Positions 28,007 to 36,285 of a stretch of 64,000 nucleotides of DNA are shown here, piece after piece. Under the pieces are notes generated by a model. It was not told the origin of the DNA, searched no databases, and worked only from the letters and a program-made list of their open reading frames with translations. The stretch covers positions 124,001 to 188,000 of the forward strand of contig JAKVAZ010000013.1 of NCBI GenBank assembly GCA_022447225.1. The letters run 5' to 3'. The DNA is from Fuerstiella sp. (GTDB lineage: Bacteria; Planctomycetota; Planctomycetia; Planctomycetales; Planctomycetaceae). The stretch's first letter is position 1. The number at the start of each line of letters is the position of its first letter. The translations under genes were made by a program, and so were the position numbers.

Positions 28007-29092
28007 TTAAAGACCTAGATGATCTCTGGCCCAGGTCAGACTTGCTCTGACGTTGGTATGTTCCCGTTCGACCTGTTTCTCCGGTGACAGAGATGTGACG
28101 TACGGCAGTTCCTCTGCTGCGGATTCGTGTACCGTGCGCAGAGTGCGGGCCAGATCCCGCCCCGGGACATCTGGAAATGTGGCCCAGTACTTTTGTGTCA
28201 GTACAGGAACCTTGATTGGATCACGAGTGATCAGTTCCAGGCTGAAGTGAATGTTGGGTTTAGCGTGACGCAGGATTTTCACCATGCTTTCGAGATCAAG
28301 AAATCCCTGACCAAGTGGAATATCGCCCAGCCAGAATCCGTCGCTGGTTATTTGAACTGCCTGATCTTTGAGATGGACGGAATGTGCCCACGGGGCGAGG
28401 GCTCTGACCGTTTCGATTGGAGATTCCAAAAGAGCGAAGCTGTTGCCGGTATCGACGCAGGCTCCCACGAATTCACTGTCGATGTGTCGGAACAGAGCCA
28501 CCCGTTCATCGTTGCGATGATCTTTGTGGTTTTCCACAGCCAGCGGTAAACGATGTTTTTCTGCGATTGGAGCCGCCAGTTCCAGTGAACGTCTGCCACG
28601 GGCTTCGAACTCTCGAAACGTATTCAGGGAATCGAAGTATTCATACCGACGTCCGGAAATGATCACGGTGCGGACCGCCTTTGCTCCAGCCGCAACCGCC
28701 TGCTTCATTTCCGCGTCAAACCGCTGGATGTCCTGATTGTTACGGGGAGGATTGATGATTGCTTCAATGTACATACCCGATGTTTCAGCAATTTTGCGAA
28801 GATGCTTCGCTTCCTGTGTTTTGTCCGCTCCGAGCTCGATCTGCATTCCTCCGGCTCCGAGTTCGCGACAGTAGGCCAGAAAATTCAGCGGCTCATAGAG
28901 ATCAAACGATGGTTGGCTCTGCTGCACAAAGTCTCGTCGCAGTCGACAACAGTTTCTGACGAGCCCAAGGCTCGTTCTGCCGGAGTTTTCATCCGCTGCG
29001 TCTGCCCGGTTCGGCCTCATTACAGTGGCCGCTGCTGATCCGGCCAGTGCGCCCAGGGCCTGTCGACGATTGAATGTGACTCGTTTTGGCAT
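28007..29092 (-). CDS. Sugar phosphate isomerase/epimerase-like TIM-barrel protein, Tat-exported
   Basis: 361 residues. A Tat signal (FNRRQALGALAGSAAATVM) occupies the first 30 residues. The barrel shows the xylose-isomerase-like/AP-endonuclease-2 pattern with candidate metal ligands in GGMQIELGAD, LPLAVENHKDHRNDE, VGACVDTGNSF, HSVHLKDQAV and HFSLELITRDP, so a divalent-metal sugar epimerase or isomerase activity is likely. It heads the leftward cluster with the Gfo/Idh enzyme, a pairing repeatedly found in planctomycete sugar loci. The C-terminal 50 residues, ending TSLSPEKQVEREHTNVRASL, are helical and outside the barrel. Confidence 0.85.
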   Translation of the reverse strand: MPKRVTFNRRQALGALAGSAAATVMRPNRADAADENSGRTSLGLVRNCCRLRRDFVQQSQPSFDLYEPLNFLAYCRELGAGGMQIELGADKTQEAKHLRKIAETSGMYIEAIINPPRNNQDIQRFDAEMKQAVAAGAKAVRTVIISGRRYEYFDSLNTFREFEARGRRSLELAAPIAEKHRLPLAVENHKDHRNDERVALFRHIDSEFVGACVDTGNSFALLESPIETVRALAPWAHSVHLKDQAVQITSDGFWLGDIPLGQGFLDLESMVKILRHAKPNIHFSLELITRDPIKVPVLTQKYWATFPDVPGRDLARTLRTVHESAAEELPYVTSLSPEKQVEREHTNVRASLTWARDHLGL

Positions 29093-29737
29093 GTGTTCTC
29101 TCCAGACAGTGACGGGACGCCTGTTACTGCAGCACGTTTGATCTGACTATTGGTGATGTCAGGCAAACAATGAGCTGCTTACCGATATGAACCCGATACT
29201 GACATCATAAATGACCGGCCGGAATTCTCAGACAAAAGCTTTGCCTTTTCAGGAAAAGTCGGCCATCTCAGCCCCTGGATATCACTGTGGTTTGAAATCG
29301 ATGTTTGAATCTGATGCCGGTGATCTGTTACGGCGTCAGTTGCGTATTACCGGTCGGGCATGTTCGTCCGGTACGACGGCAGAATCAAGACGGATACCGT
29401 GGTGAGCACGGAGAACATATGAAAGGTCAGTTCCAGTGACCGCAACACGATACACGGCGTTACCTTAGATTTTCCTGGCCGGTTGATATCGGCAGCACTT
29501 ACTGACTCCTGCAATGCAGCCTGCTCAGTTCTGTAATCGACCACAGGCATATCAGTTTCATTCCGGATAATATGTCTGAGACAGTTGCAGGTGAAAATTG
29601 ATCGGGCGACGTAAGCGGTCCCGCTGTTTCTGGGTCAACTTTCAGGCCGGGAGCTGATATATCCGGATGGTTATTATGTTCTTTCATCTGTGTCGTTCGT
29701 CTTAACACTTCGTTCGCCGGTTGCATAAGGTGATCTG
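29093..29737. other. Divergent region between isomerase and exonuclease genes
   Basis: This spacer separates the leftward sugar cluster from a rightward exonuclease gene and should carry both promoters. It also holds two overlapping minus-strand frames (about 29499-29686 and 29347-29550, the latter listed separately) that together look like one small protein interrupted by a frameshift. No tRNA or strong hairpin seen. Confidence 0.4.
29347..29550 (-). CDS. Possible small membrane protein, perhaps the 3' half of a frameshifted gene
   Basis: 67 residues beginning MPVVDYRTEQAALQESVSAA, then a hydrophobic helix about residues 44-60 (FSVLTTVSVLIL), ending MPDR. An overlapping upstream frame starting near 29686 (MKEHNNHPDISAPGL...) runs into the same DNA one frame away and stops at 29499; joining the two at about 29560 would give one protein of roughly 110 residues with a single membrane helix. 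I do not recognise a family, no Shine-Dalgarno precedes 29550, and both frames may be chance. Sits upstream of, and opposite to, the exonuclease gene. Confidence 0.3.
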   Translation of the reverse strand: MPVVDYRTEQAALQESVSAADINRPGKSKVTPCIVLRSLELTFHMFSVLTTVSVLILPSYRTNMPDR

Positions 29738-30472
29738 ATGACCCGCAGGTATGTGGCTTTTGACATAGAGACTGCAAAGGAGGTTCCCGGCGATGATTTC
29801 AACTGGAAATCTCATCGTCCGCTGGGAATTTCCTGCATCGCTTCGCAGTCAACAGAGGATCCTGAACCTCGTGTGTGGATGACTCACAGCAGTAATAATC
29901 AACCTGCGCCTCAAATGTCCCGCGAAGACGTCACTGCGTTCGTTCAGTATCTGCTGGAAGTCTCACGTCAGGGATTAACGCCACTTTCCTGGAACGGCCT
30001 TTCATTCGATCTGGATGTTCTGGCCGAAGAGTCGGGACTTGTGGGGAGTTGCAGGGAACTTGCGACTGCTCATGTTGACATGATGTTCCACGTGGTCTGT
30101 GAGAAAGGCTTTCCGGTTTCGCTGGGGAATGCGGCGTCCGGACTCGGACTACCAGGCAAGCTGGCCGGAGTGGAAGGAATGGATGCACCGTCGCTGTGGG
30201 CTGAGGGCAGGTTCGAAACAGTTACGGAGTATGTGGCGCAGGACGTTCGCACGACGCTGGCTGTCGCACTCAAGTCGGAACAACGGAAATCGTTTGCCTG
30301 GAAAACCCGTAAGGGATCGGTGAGCTCCATGCCGCTGAGTCGCGGCTGGCTGTCGGTTGAGGAGGCTCTGAGACTGCCGTTGCCCGACACATCGTGGATG
30401 TCAGCCCCGATTTCACGGTGTGACTTTACAGCGTGGTTGTCAGGCGATGCTCTGCGCCACCAGGACCTTTGA
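29738..30472 (+). CDS. Predicted 3'-5' exonuclease (RNase H-like, DEDD type)
   Basis: 244 residues. The exonuclease I motif is VAFDIET (Asp9, Glu11), motif II is LSWNGLSFDLDVL, and motif III appears as TEYVAQDVRTTLAVA with the third Asp, matching the predicted PolB-like or RNase D-like exonuclease group. The enzyme would trim DNA or RNA 3' ends using two metal ions. A C-terminal 60-residue extension (GSVSSMPLSRGWLSVEEALRLPLPDTSWM) is not part of the core and resembles what other planctomycete homologues carry. ATG 29738 is the first Met and abuts the motif. No obvious operon partner. Confidence 0.8.
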   Translation: MTRRYVAFDIETAKEVPGDDFNWKSHRPLGISCIASQSTEDPEPRVWMTHSSNNQPAPQMSREDVTAFVQYLLEVSRQGLTPLSWNGLSFDLDVLAEESGLVGSCRELATAHVDMMFHVVCEKGFPVSLGNAASGLGLPGKLAGVEGMDAPSLWAEGRFETVTEYVAQDVRTTLAVALKSEQRKSFAWKTRKGSVSSMPLSRGWLSVEEALRLPLPDTSWMSAPISRCDFTAWLSGDALRHQDL

Positions 30473-30702
30473 CAGGATCGCTGTCGAAATTCCGGAGCCA
30501 GGCTGTGTTCGATGGTTGTTGTGATTACTCCAGGGCCGGGTTCATACTCAATCTGTTTATCTGTGAATCTGCGGCCCGCATCATTTTCATGCTGTCGCCT
30601 GTATGATCTCTCACATGTCTGCAGTGAACCGGAGCAGCTGATACACTGCAGCTTGCAGATCCTGATGATGGTCTGTGTCACTTAGTTTTGGAAAGTCTGA
30701 CG

Positions 30703-31599
30703 ATGACCTGGGAATTCGAACTGCTTCAGCCCCCTTACGGCGATGTGAGTGAGGGACCTGTTTGGGACGGCACCTCGCTGCTGTACACTCAGATTCAGGC
30801 GTGTCGGATCATGCGCTACGATCCGCACAAAAAAAAACTGACGATCCATCGAGACAACACCAACTACGCCAACGGATTGGTGATGGATGCTGAAAAGCGG
30901 ATTCTTGCGTGTGAAGGTGGCGCACGCAGGGTCGTTCGTTACGAACACAATGGAGCTGTTACTGTCCTCGTTGACTCTTTTGAAGGAGTCCCGCTGAATC
31001 TTCCCAACGACCTGGTGATCGACCCGCACGGGCGAGTCTGGTTTACGGATCCGTTTTATGAAGGTTCCGGAGGGCCGTTCAGCTACGATCGCAGCAACAG
31101 GAAATTGGATCATGATTCCGTCTATCGTCTGACGCCGAAAGACGATAGTCGCTGGACCGTCGATCGAATGACGTTTGACACCACACGTCCCAACGGGCTG
31201 CTGTTTTCGCTGGACAGCAGGACACTGTACGTTGCGCAAAGTGGGCGGCGTTCGGATGAAAAACGTGAATTGCGGGCGTATCCGGTCGAAGACGACGGCA
31301 GTCTGGGTTCATTTTCGGTACTGCACGATTTTGGTGAACACAGGGGTGTGGACGGAATGTGCCTGGACACCAGTGGCAACATCATCGCCACTGCGGGATT
31401 TGAACTGGGCGGTCCCGGCCCGTCGATTTATGTGTTTTCACCGACTGGCGAGGTTCTCCAACGACACGATGTTCCTGCGAAACGACCTACAAACTGTGCG
31501 TTTGGAGATCAAGATCTTACGGTACTGTATGTGACATCAACAGAAGGCCATCTGTTTCGCACTCAGACAGACCTTCAGGGGCTGACTCTGTTGGGCTGA
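30703..31599 (+). CDS. SMP-30/gluconolactonase/LRE family protein
   Basis: 298 residues, a six-bladed propeller lactonase. The metal-binding residues expected for the family are visible: Glu in GDVSEGPVWDG, Asn and Asp in NDLVIDPHGRVWFTDP, Asn in TRPNGLLFSLDSRTLYVAQS and Asp in HRGVDGMCLDTSGNI. Members hydrolyse sugar lactones such as gluconolactone. No signal peptide is seen, so it is probably cytoplasmic. A TTG 15 bases upstream is in frame, but the ATG at 30703 begins next to the fold. It would act downstream of sugar dehydrogenases such as the neighbouring PVC dehydrogenase gene, though that link is inferred. Confidence 0.87.
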   Translation: MTWEFELLQPPYGDVSEGPVWDGTSLLYTQIQACRIMRYDPHKKKLTIHRDNTNYANGLVMDAEKRILACEGGARRVVRYEHNGAVTVLVDSFEGVPLNLPNDLVIDPHGRVWFTDPFYEGSGGPFSYDRSNRKLDHDSVYRLTPKDDSRWTVDRMTFDTTRPNGLLFSLDSRTLYVAQSGRRSDEKRELRAYPVEDDGSLGSFSVLHDFGEHRGVDGMCLDTSGNIIATAGFELGGPGPSIYVFSPTGEVLQRHDVPAKRPTNCAFGDQDLTVLYVTSTEGHLFRTQTDLQGLTLLG

Positions 31600-31700
31600 G
31601 CGAAATCGATTTGACATTGGAGGTCTATGTGCTTCCTGTTTCAACGTCACAGCATGTAAGACTTAAGCAATGTCTCACGAACAGATGATTGTTTCCGGCG

Positions 31701-34205
31701 ATGTTCTATCTCATTCCATCTCAAACACGGCCTCCACGAATCCTTCTAACCTCGATACTGTTGCTGGGTGTCCTGTCGTCAATAATCTGTGAAAACAGTT
31801 TGGCCGGGCAGGCAACGCAACCAGATTCGATTCAGACACCCCCGGGATTTCGTGTCGAGTTGCTGCATTCTGCGACGGAGGAGCAGGGGTCCTGGATCAG
31901 CATGACACTGGACGATCAAGGACGTTTCATTGTTGGCATTGATGAACAGGGAATCGCTCGTATTGCGGTCGATGGACCACGTGACTTGTCGTTCGAAATG
32001 ATCAACGATTCGTTGAAGCATTGCCGTGGTGTGTTGTGGGCATACAACAGCCTGTATGTTGCAGCCACAAACAGCAGTGGGTTCTACCGTTTACAGGACA
32101 CCAACGGTGATGACCGGTTTGACGACGTCCGATTGTTATGCCAGATGGACTACCGCAGTCGTTACGGCCACGGTACGAATCAAGTCGTGTTGGGACCAGA
32201 TGGCATGCTCTATATCGCCAACGGAAACGATGTCTCGTTTCCCAGGCAGGTTACAGGCGACTCGGCTTATCGTGACCCGCAAAACGATTGGTTGTTGCCC
32301 AACCCCTACGACTTGGGGGAGGACAATCGTGTCGGGCATATCTTACGTACAGACGCCGACGGACGTCACTGGGAAGTCATCGCAGGAGGATTGCGGAATC
32401 AATTTGACATGGCGTTTAACGACGATGGAGAACTGTTTACCTGTGATGCCGATATGGAATGGGATGTAGGCCTGCCGTGGTACCGGCCAACACGCTTGAA
32501 CCATATCGTATCAGCAGGTGAATACGGATGGCGCTGGAGAACGGGTAAATGGTCTAACTACTTCGCGGACAGTTTGCCGACAACTCTGGACACAGGCCTC
32601 GGCTCACCCACGGGAATGATTTTTGCCGCGGCTGGTCGCTTTCCGGCTAAATATCAATCGGCGCTGTTAATGGCAGACTGGCAAAACGGGCGTCTCTTAG
32701 CCGCTTATCTGACACCTCGTGGTTCCAGCTATGTGGCTCAATATGAAGTCTTTATGGAAGGAGCGCCGCTCAACGTTTGTGACATGGTTTTTGGCAATGA
32801 TGGGGCCCTGTACTTCATTACCGGAGGTCGCGGATCTCAGTCGGGTTTGTATCGCGTTTCGTACACAGGGCAGGACCTGGAACCAGAACTAACGGCAGGC
32901 ACAGGCTCCCCGGATGACCCACAGAGTACATACGCACGCCGGTTGCGCCACCAGTTGGAACGTTTTCACACAACGATCGATCCGAACGCAGTTGATTTCA
33001 TCTGGCCGCATTTAAATAGTGAAGATCGCTGGATTCGTTTCGCTGCTCGAGTCGCTTTGGAACGCCAGGAAGTGGTCTGGTGGAAAGACAAAGCCTTACA
33101 GGAAACAGATGTCACAACTAAACTGCATGCCCTGCTGGCACTGGTCCGATCGCTGACAGAGAACCCCAAAGTGGCCATCCTTGAGGCTATGAATAGTGTG
33201 GCACTGGGGGAGCTCGAAACGGAATCGTTGCTGGTTGCCCTGCGATTGTACGCACTCACGTTCGTGCGACATGGCTCTCCTGACAAAATCACTCAGGACA
33301 CACTTGCAGCGAACATGATCATTCTGTTTCCCCACGAGGACGTACGAATCAATCAGGAACTGGGAGAGCTGCTCGTCTATCTGCAGACGCCGAATATCAT
33401 TCCGACGCTGCTTAACAGGATGGAAACCGCACCCACTCAGCAGGAGCAGGTCCACCATGCGATGGCGTTACGACACGTTCAGCAACCCTGGACGCCAAAC
33501 CAACAACAGCGGATGACTGACTGGATTCAACGTGCCATGAGCTTCAACGGAGGGAAAATGGTAAATGTGGTCATCGATGAGATTCGCGACGACTTTCTGG
33601 ACACTCTTGACAGGGATCAGCGCAAACATCGACAGAAAAAATTAGTGCGTCAACCAACCCGGGAAGATCCGAATCTGTTCAGTCTGAAAATTCATCCACA
33701 TGTCCAGGACTGGAAATGGAATGATTTGCTGCCTGCACTGGACCAATGGGATTTAAGTAAACGATCATTATCTCGAGGTCGTTTGGCAGTAACAAAGACG
33801 CACTGTTTTCGTTGCCATCGAATTGGTCACGAGGGCGCTCAGGTTGGTCCTGATTTAACCGGTTTGGGAAACAGGTATACTCCGCGGAAAATTTGGGAGT
33901 CGATCGTTGATCCTTCCCGGTCAATTGATCCCAAATATCGTCAGACAACCTACTTTCTTGAGTCGGGAAAAGTTGTTACGGGTCGAACGGTGAGTGTTTC
34001 CGGAAACGAGTTGATCATCGAAACCAGTCCGCTCACAGCTGCAATGTCGAAAATCACACGAAAGAAAATCGAATCTTCCCGTCCGTCCGCGATTTCCGTC
34101 ATGCCGGGCGGTCTGATAAACGTGCTGGAAAAGGAAGAGATTCTTGATCTGATCGCCTATCTGGTATCTTCGTCGAGCAGTAGAGGCGACAACGAGACAA
34201 AGTAA
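31701..34205 (+). CDS. PVC-type membrane-bound dehydrogenase/cytochrome c protein
   Basis: 834 residues. A signal peptide or anchor (about 10-35) is followed by a beta-propeller dehydrogenase-like region (FRVELLHSATEEQGSWISMTLDDQGR onward, with GGLRNQFDMAFNDDGELFTCDADMEWD), a helical HEAT-like middle (about 400-640) and a C-terminal heme domain with CFRCH near residue 700 and VGPDLTGLGNRYTPRKIWESIVDPSRSIDPKY. This domain order is that of the planctomycete/verrucomicrobial TIGR02604-TIGR02603 proteins. They are secreted and presumed to oxidise a sugar, passing electrons to the heme. Codon use leans more to A/T-ending codons than the neighbours, which may hint at a different history. Confidence 0.9.
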   Translation: MFYLIPSQTRPPRILLTSILLLGVLSSIICENSLAGQATQPDSIQTPPGFRVELLHSATEEQGSWISMTLDDQGRFIVGIDEQGIARIAVDGPRDLSFEMINDSLKHCRGVLWAYNSLYVAATNSSGFYRLQDTNGDDRFDDVRLLCQMDYRSRYGHGTNQVVLGPDGMLYIANGNDVSFPRQVTGDSAYRDPQNDWLLPNPYDLGEDNRVGHILRTDADGRHWEVIAGGLRNQFDMAFNDDGELFTCDADMEWDVGLPWYRPTRLNHIVSAGEYGWRWRTGKWSNYFADSLPTTLDTGLGSPTGMIFAAAGRFPAKYQSALLMADWQNGRLLAAYLTPRGSSYVAQYEVFMEGAPLNVCDMVFGNDGALYFITGGRGSQSGLYRVSYTGQDLEPELTAGTGSPDDPQSTYARRLRHQLERFHTTIDPNAVDFIWPHLNSEDRWIRFAARVALERQEVVWWKDKALQETDVTTKLHALLALVRSLTENPKVAILEAMNSVALGELETESLLVALRLYALTFVRHGSPDKITQDTLAANMIILFPHEDVRINQELGELLVYLQTPNIIPTLLNRMETAPTQQEQVHHAMALRHVQQPWTPNQQQRMTDWIQRAMSFNGGKMVNVVIDEIRDDFLDTLDRDQRKHRQKKLVRQPTREDPNLFSLKIHPHVQDWKWNDLLPALDQWDLSKRSLSRGRLAVTKTHCFRCHRIGHEGAQVGPDLTGLGNRYTPRKIWESIVDPSRSIDPKYRQTTYFLESGKVVTGRTVSVSGNELIIETSPLTAAMSKITRKKIESSRPSAISVMPGGLINVLEKEEILDLIAYLVSSSSSRGDNETK

Positions 34206-34384
34206 TGGGCGTCGAGATCGTCACTTCCGCGGTCTGCTGACACCGAAGTCCAAACACAGGCTGGCTTCGAGTGAGGAGGTGGATGTGTCGAAAGGGGTGT
34301 GAGCATGAGCTGCCTGTGACCAGTCAACCCGGACAGACAGTCTCTGTTCCGGATACCTCAAGGCGGTTTCCCATGATTCGCAGC

Positions 34385-34696
34385 TCAGGTTTCAGATTCG
34401 GTGATTGGTGCCAGCCAGCGATCAAACACAAACGGTCCGAACGGAAGCACAGCTGCGATGATTCCTGTGATTGCGAGTCCCTTTGCCAGAGGCACTTTCT
34501 TCACAGCAAGGACAAACATTACCATGAGACATACAAACAGAAATCCATGGACCGAACCGGCAATCCGTACGGCCATCGGTATTCCGGCGAAATACTTCAG
34601 AGGCATCGCGATACCAAAAAGAATCAGTGTCGAGATTCCCTCGACCGCACCAAGCAGCCGCAGGCGTTTCAGAAACGTCAGATCGCGAGTCTTCAT
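34385..34696 (-). CDS. DUF3817 family small membrane protein
   Basis: 103 residues with three hydrophobic segments (about 15-35, 44-65 and 72-95). The opening LRLLGAVEGISTLILFGIAMPLKYF and the central VRIAGSVHGFLFVCLMVMF with the conserved Glu and His match DUF3817, a widespread small membrane family without assigned function. Start ATG at 34696. It converges with the long dehydrogenase gene and is followed on the same strand by nothing recognisable; its own promoter must lie in 34697-34900. Confidence 0.85.
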   Translation of the reverse strand: MKTRDLTFLKRLRLLGAVEGISTLILFGIAMPLKYFAGIPMAVRIAGSVHGFLFVCLMVMFVLAVKKVPLAKGLAITGIIAAVLPFGPFVFDRWLAPITESET

Positions 34697-35152
34697 CGTT
34701 GCTGTGTCATTTGTCGTCTGCCTTTAGGTAGACGACTCGTAAGTGAAGGAAGGGGTGTCGATCGAACGGATCGAGGCAGCGTCGTTCGGATTTGGGACTG
34801 TCGATCAGTCTACATCCCCTGCATGTCACAGCGAAACATTGCCGACGGAGTTCGTAACGGCTGTGACGTTTTTCTGGGCGTTGCGGGGGCACTGATGCGG
34901 CCTGCCGACACAGTTCCGGCTGATACCGAAATTTAAGCGAGGGGTGGCCGCGAGCATCCATCGTTTGGGAGGCTTGAGACGGGCTGCAGGTATTGATGCG
35001 ATCAACAGTTGAAAGTGGGACGCCAGACTGAAATGACAGGCTTTAGTGGCGGACTCTTACCATTACGCATGCCTGTCCATAGCACCCGTCATAGTCCCGG
35101 AACACCGGTCGGGGCAACTTGAATTTGGCTACCGTCATGCCATACCAAAGCT

Positions 35153-35274
35153 GGATCGAAGAGAGAAAGGCGGCTTCCCTGCCAAACAGCCATCCATGGT
35201 AGCTTCTTAGAGCAACCGTGCCGCCGGGCGGGTACGTGTTGAGCGAACAAGCGTGCCTTTCTCTCTTTCGATCC
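35153..35274. repeat. 19/20-bp inverted repeat with 83-bp interior
   Basis: GGATCGAAGAGAGAAAGGC at 35153-35171 is complementary to GCCTTTCTCTCTTTCGATCC at 35255-35274 apart from one extra T. The interior contains a CCGCC/GGCGG mini-hairpin near 35221-35231. Such an element could be the stem of a small structured RNA, the remains of a miniature transposable element, or a protein-binding site. No target-site duplication is evident at the flanks. Confidence 0.6.
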
Positions 35275-35308
35275 GTTCTGCATCCGTCACGTCTGAGATC
35301 TCTTGGAA

Positions 35309-35333
35309 ACAGCCGCTGTAAAACTGCGGCTGT
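35309..35333 (-). terminator. Hairpin terminator after mraZ
   Basis: On the minus strand ACAGCCGC and GCGGCTGT form a perfect 8-bp stem with a 9-base loop, followed by TTTCC. It begins 9 bases beyond the mraZ stop codon. The T-run is short, so it may be an imperfect or bidirectional terminator. It implies that mraZ is transcribed alone. Confidence 0.5.
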
Positions 35334-35341
35334 GCCGATCA

Positions 35342-35812
35342 TCATTCGGTAAGGTTCTTAAAAAGGTTCCCGAATTCAGGCATTTCATCACGCAAAACAT
35401 CCATCCATATAACCGGGTTCCAGATCTCCACACAGATCACCGCTCCCACGACGACCACGTCTTCTCCTGCGTTGACTCCCAGGAACTGTCGGAATCCCTC
35501 CGGGATCAGAAGTCGGGAACGTCGCGCCAAACTGACTTCCTGATGACGTGTTGACAGCAATCGGCCCAGACGCTGGACATCTCCCCAACGTTGTTCCATT
35601 CGACCGGCATCAATCTTTTGCCTGAGCAGACTGACACCGCTTTCAAGTCGCTTTTGCCATTCTTTGACGGGCCACAAACTCAAACAGCCCGCCTGTTCCT
35701 TTGCCACCACCAGTGTCCCGGTTTCGGTTGAGACGGCCTCGGCAAAGTCTTGGGGCAACGTTAGACGAAACCGCTCGTCAATCGTGCGTTTGATTTCACC
35801 CGTCAGAAACAT
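35342..35812 (-). CDS. mraZ: MraZ transcriptional regulator (orphan)
   Basis: 156 residues with two SpoVT/AbrB-like MraZ domains: FLTGEIKRTIDERFRLTLPQDF (residues 2-23) and the second copy EVSLARRSRLLIPEGFRQFLGV (about 100-121), each with the D..(R)..(L/I)P signature; EWQKRLE follows the first. In most bacteria mraZ opens the division and cell-wall cluster and represses it. Here mraW, ftsL or pbp genes do not follow; a terminator-like hairpin does. Start ATG 35812 is at the family's N-terminus; the frame runs open to 35917 but that part covers the putative operator. Planctomycetes lack ftsZ, so the target genes are uncertain. Confidence 0.92.
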   Translation of the reverse strand: MFLTGEIKRTIDERFRLTLPQDFAEAVSTETGTLVVAKEQAGCLSLWPVKEWQKRLESGVSLLRQKIDAGRMEQRWGDVQRLGRLLSTRHQEVSLARRSRLLIPEGFRQFLGVNAGEDVVVVGAVICVEIWNPVIWMDVLRDEMPEFGNLFKNLTE

Positions 35813-35896
35813 AGAGCTGCCGATAAATCGGAATGTTCTCGATAACGATTCCGTTCTAATGGGCGTTGTTTCCACTTTCAACCGGATTTCAAAGAA

Positions 35897-35945
35897 CTTG
35901 TGGGGCATAAAACCCACAAGTGGAAAATATGAGGGTTTTGTGGAC
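35897..35945. promoter_or_regulatory. Palindrome and phased GTGG boxes upstream of mraZ (putative operator)
   Basis: CTTGTGGG (35897-35904) and CCCACAAG (35913-35920) form a perfect 8-bp inverted repeat with an 8-base spacer. On the plus strand GTGGGG (35900), GTGGAA (35920), GAGGGT (35931) and GTGGAC (35940) lie about 20, 11 and 9 bases apart, close to multiples of one helical turn. MraZ of other bacteria binds repeated TGGG-type boxes with roughly 10-bp periodicity upstream of its own gene, so autoregulation is an attractive inference. The boxes end about 85 bases before the mraZ ATG, and their orientation is opposite to transcription except for the second arm of the palindrome. Confidence 0.45.
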
Positions 35946-36285
35946 CAGACAACCGTTTACGATCCGAATTCCTGGATTTGGACGGAAATGATGATCGGAT
36001 CAGAAGGAACCCGACAGCGATCGCACCGGTTCCGGAGGCGAATCGCGGTGACCGCATCGTCAGCAGTCTGTGAGATTCTGTCCGCAAGAGCGAAGCGGCA
36101 AGGTAAGGTCTGCGGGCATTCCTGAATGTTGCATCTGGGTAAGATCCAACGTTCGAGGTTCGAAAAACAAACAATCTTCGGCCATATCTTGGGCTAGTTC
36201 ACAAGTTCTTCTCACACCGCGTGATAGGTTTGAGATGTCAAAATGAGTTGTCGTTCCGTACGGCTGGTCATGTGCCGAGGCCATC

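Larger units (their letters stand above)
34697..35341. other. Intergenic region with inverted repeats
   Basis: Between two leftward genes (mraZ upstream, DUF3817 downstream). Open frames on both strands (35043-35345 and 34707-34961 minus) show no family resemblance. The notable content is a long inverted repeat at 35153-35274 and a terminator-like hairpin next to mraZ, both listed separately. Confidence 0.5.
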
